Shown here piece after piece: positions 4,745-5,029 of a DNA stretch of 5,029 nt. Within the stretch, counting starts at the first letter, position 1. Each line of letters opens with the position of its first letter. The position numbers and the translations under genes are program-made. Origin of the DNA: Pseudomonadota bacterium (lineage in GTDB: Bacteria > Pseudomonadota > Gammaproteobacteria > Pseudomonadales > Azotimanducaceae); the NCBI GenBank assembly GCA_009936895.1, contig JAACDS010000226.1, positions 1 through 5,029 of the forward strand. Direction: 5' to 3'. Under the pieces are notes generated by a model. The model had not been told where the DNA came from, did not search any database, and saw nothing but the letters and a program-made list of their open reading frames with translations.

Positions 4745-5029
4745 TTGAATAAGAGCTTTTACAGCGTTCCGCTGACAGCACTTTCTATCGTGGTTTCTTT
4801 TTTCCTGACTTCGACCCAAGCCTTCGCAGCCGATATGGCACAAGCGGATTCAGAAGTAATGGAAGAGGTGATCACTATCGGTACACGGGGCAAGCCTCGT
4901 TCGACCACCGATTCTACCGCCCCAGTCGATGTCGTGACCGGGGATGACTTCATGCAGCAAGGTGGCATGGACACCAGTAATTTGCTGCGTAATCTGGTTC
5001 CTTCATTGAACGTCAACGACCAACCCATC
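4745..5029 (+). CDS. TonB-dependent outer-membrane receptor (N-terminal 95 aa, runs off right edge)
   Basis: The protein starts with a classical signal peptide, MNKSFYSVPLTALSIVVSFF up to TQAFA, with a likely cut after Ala28. The mature part opens with an acidic linker and a TonB box, E40-E-V-I-T-I-G46, followed by TRGKPRSTTDSTAPVDVVTGDDF and QQGGMDTSNLLRNLVPSLNV, the beginning of the plug domain. Such receptors sit in the outer membrane and bring substrates in with energy from TonB-ExbB-ExbD. The barrel and the ligand-determining loops lie outside the window. The start is TTG, since no in-frame ATG precedes the signal peptide and a good GGAGA lies seven bases upstream; the next in-frame ATG (Met31) would remove the signal peptide. 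The amidohydrolase upstream in the same orientation suggests a shared substrate. Family is secure, substrate unknown. Confidence 0.9.
   Translation, partial: MNKSFYSVPLTALSIVVSFFLTSTQAFAADMAQADSEVMEEVITIGTRGKPRSTTDSTAPVDVVTGDDFMQQGGMDTSNLLRNLVPSLNVNDQPI

Noticed and set aside
4432..4752. 106-codon plus-strand open frame between the amidohydrolase and the receptor
   Set aside because: It overlaps the end of the amidohydrolase in another frame and runs through the AT-rich control region and stem structures, with no ribosome binding site.

Overview
The window looks like chromosomal DNA of a Gram-negative bacterium, most likely a gammaproteobacterium. It encodes an outer-membrane TonB-dependent receptor and a lipoprotein, and GC content is moderate. 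Taxonomy is inferred from protein style alone and is not firm.

Layout. (1) Positions 1-751, minus strand: the N-terminal 250 residues of an exported serine hydrolase of the beta-lactamase/CubicO class, cut by the left edge. (2) Positions 803-2098, minus strand, directly upstream of it: an Old Yellow Enzyme-type NADH:flavin oxidoreductase. Its reading frame stops at an amber codon (983-985), yet the same frame runs on for 59 more sensible codons to a second stop at 803-805. This suggests a nonsense mutation in a gene of about 431 codons. If the full frame is the ancestral gene, only 51 bases separate it from the hydrolase, which fits an operon. (3) Positions 2099-2681: a gap holding one probable 52-residue acidic small protein on the minus strand, two hairpins just after it, and several short inverted repeats. 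(4) Positions 2682-4460, plus strand: a lipoprotein amidohydrolase of the YtcJ-like (amidohydrolase family 3) group with its metal ligands intact. (5) Positions 4461-4744: a leader region with an AT-rich block of repeated motifs, then a GC-rich nested stem and a seven-T run just before the next ribosome binding site. (6) Positions 4745-5029, plus strand: the start of a TonB-dependent receptor with an apparent TTG start codon, cut by the right edge.

Taken together, an outer-membrane importer, a cell-envelope amidohydrolase, an exported serine hydrolase and a cytoplasmic ene-reductase-like flavoenzyme could form a locus for uptake and breakdown of a small organic compound containing amide or ester bonds. 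That link rests on adjacency and family only; no substrate can be read from the sequence. I see no mobile element, CRISPR array, tRNA or rRNA, and no clearly new system. The strongest oddity is the in-frame stop in the flavoenzyme gene.
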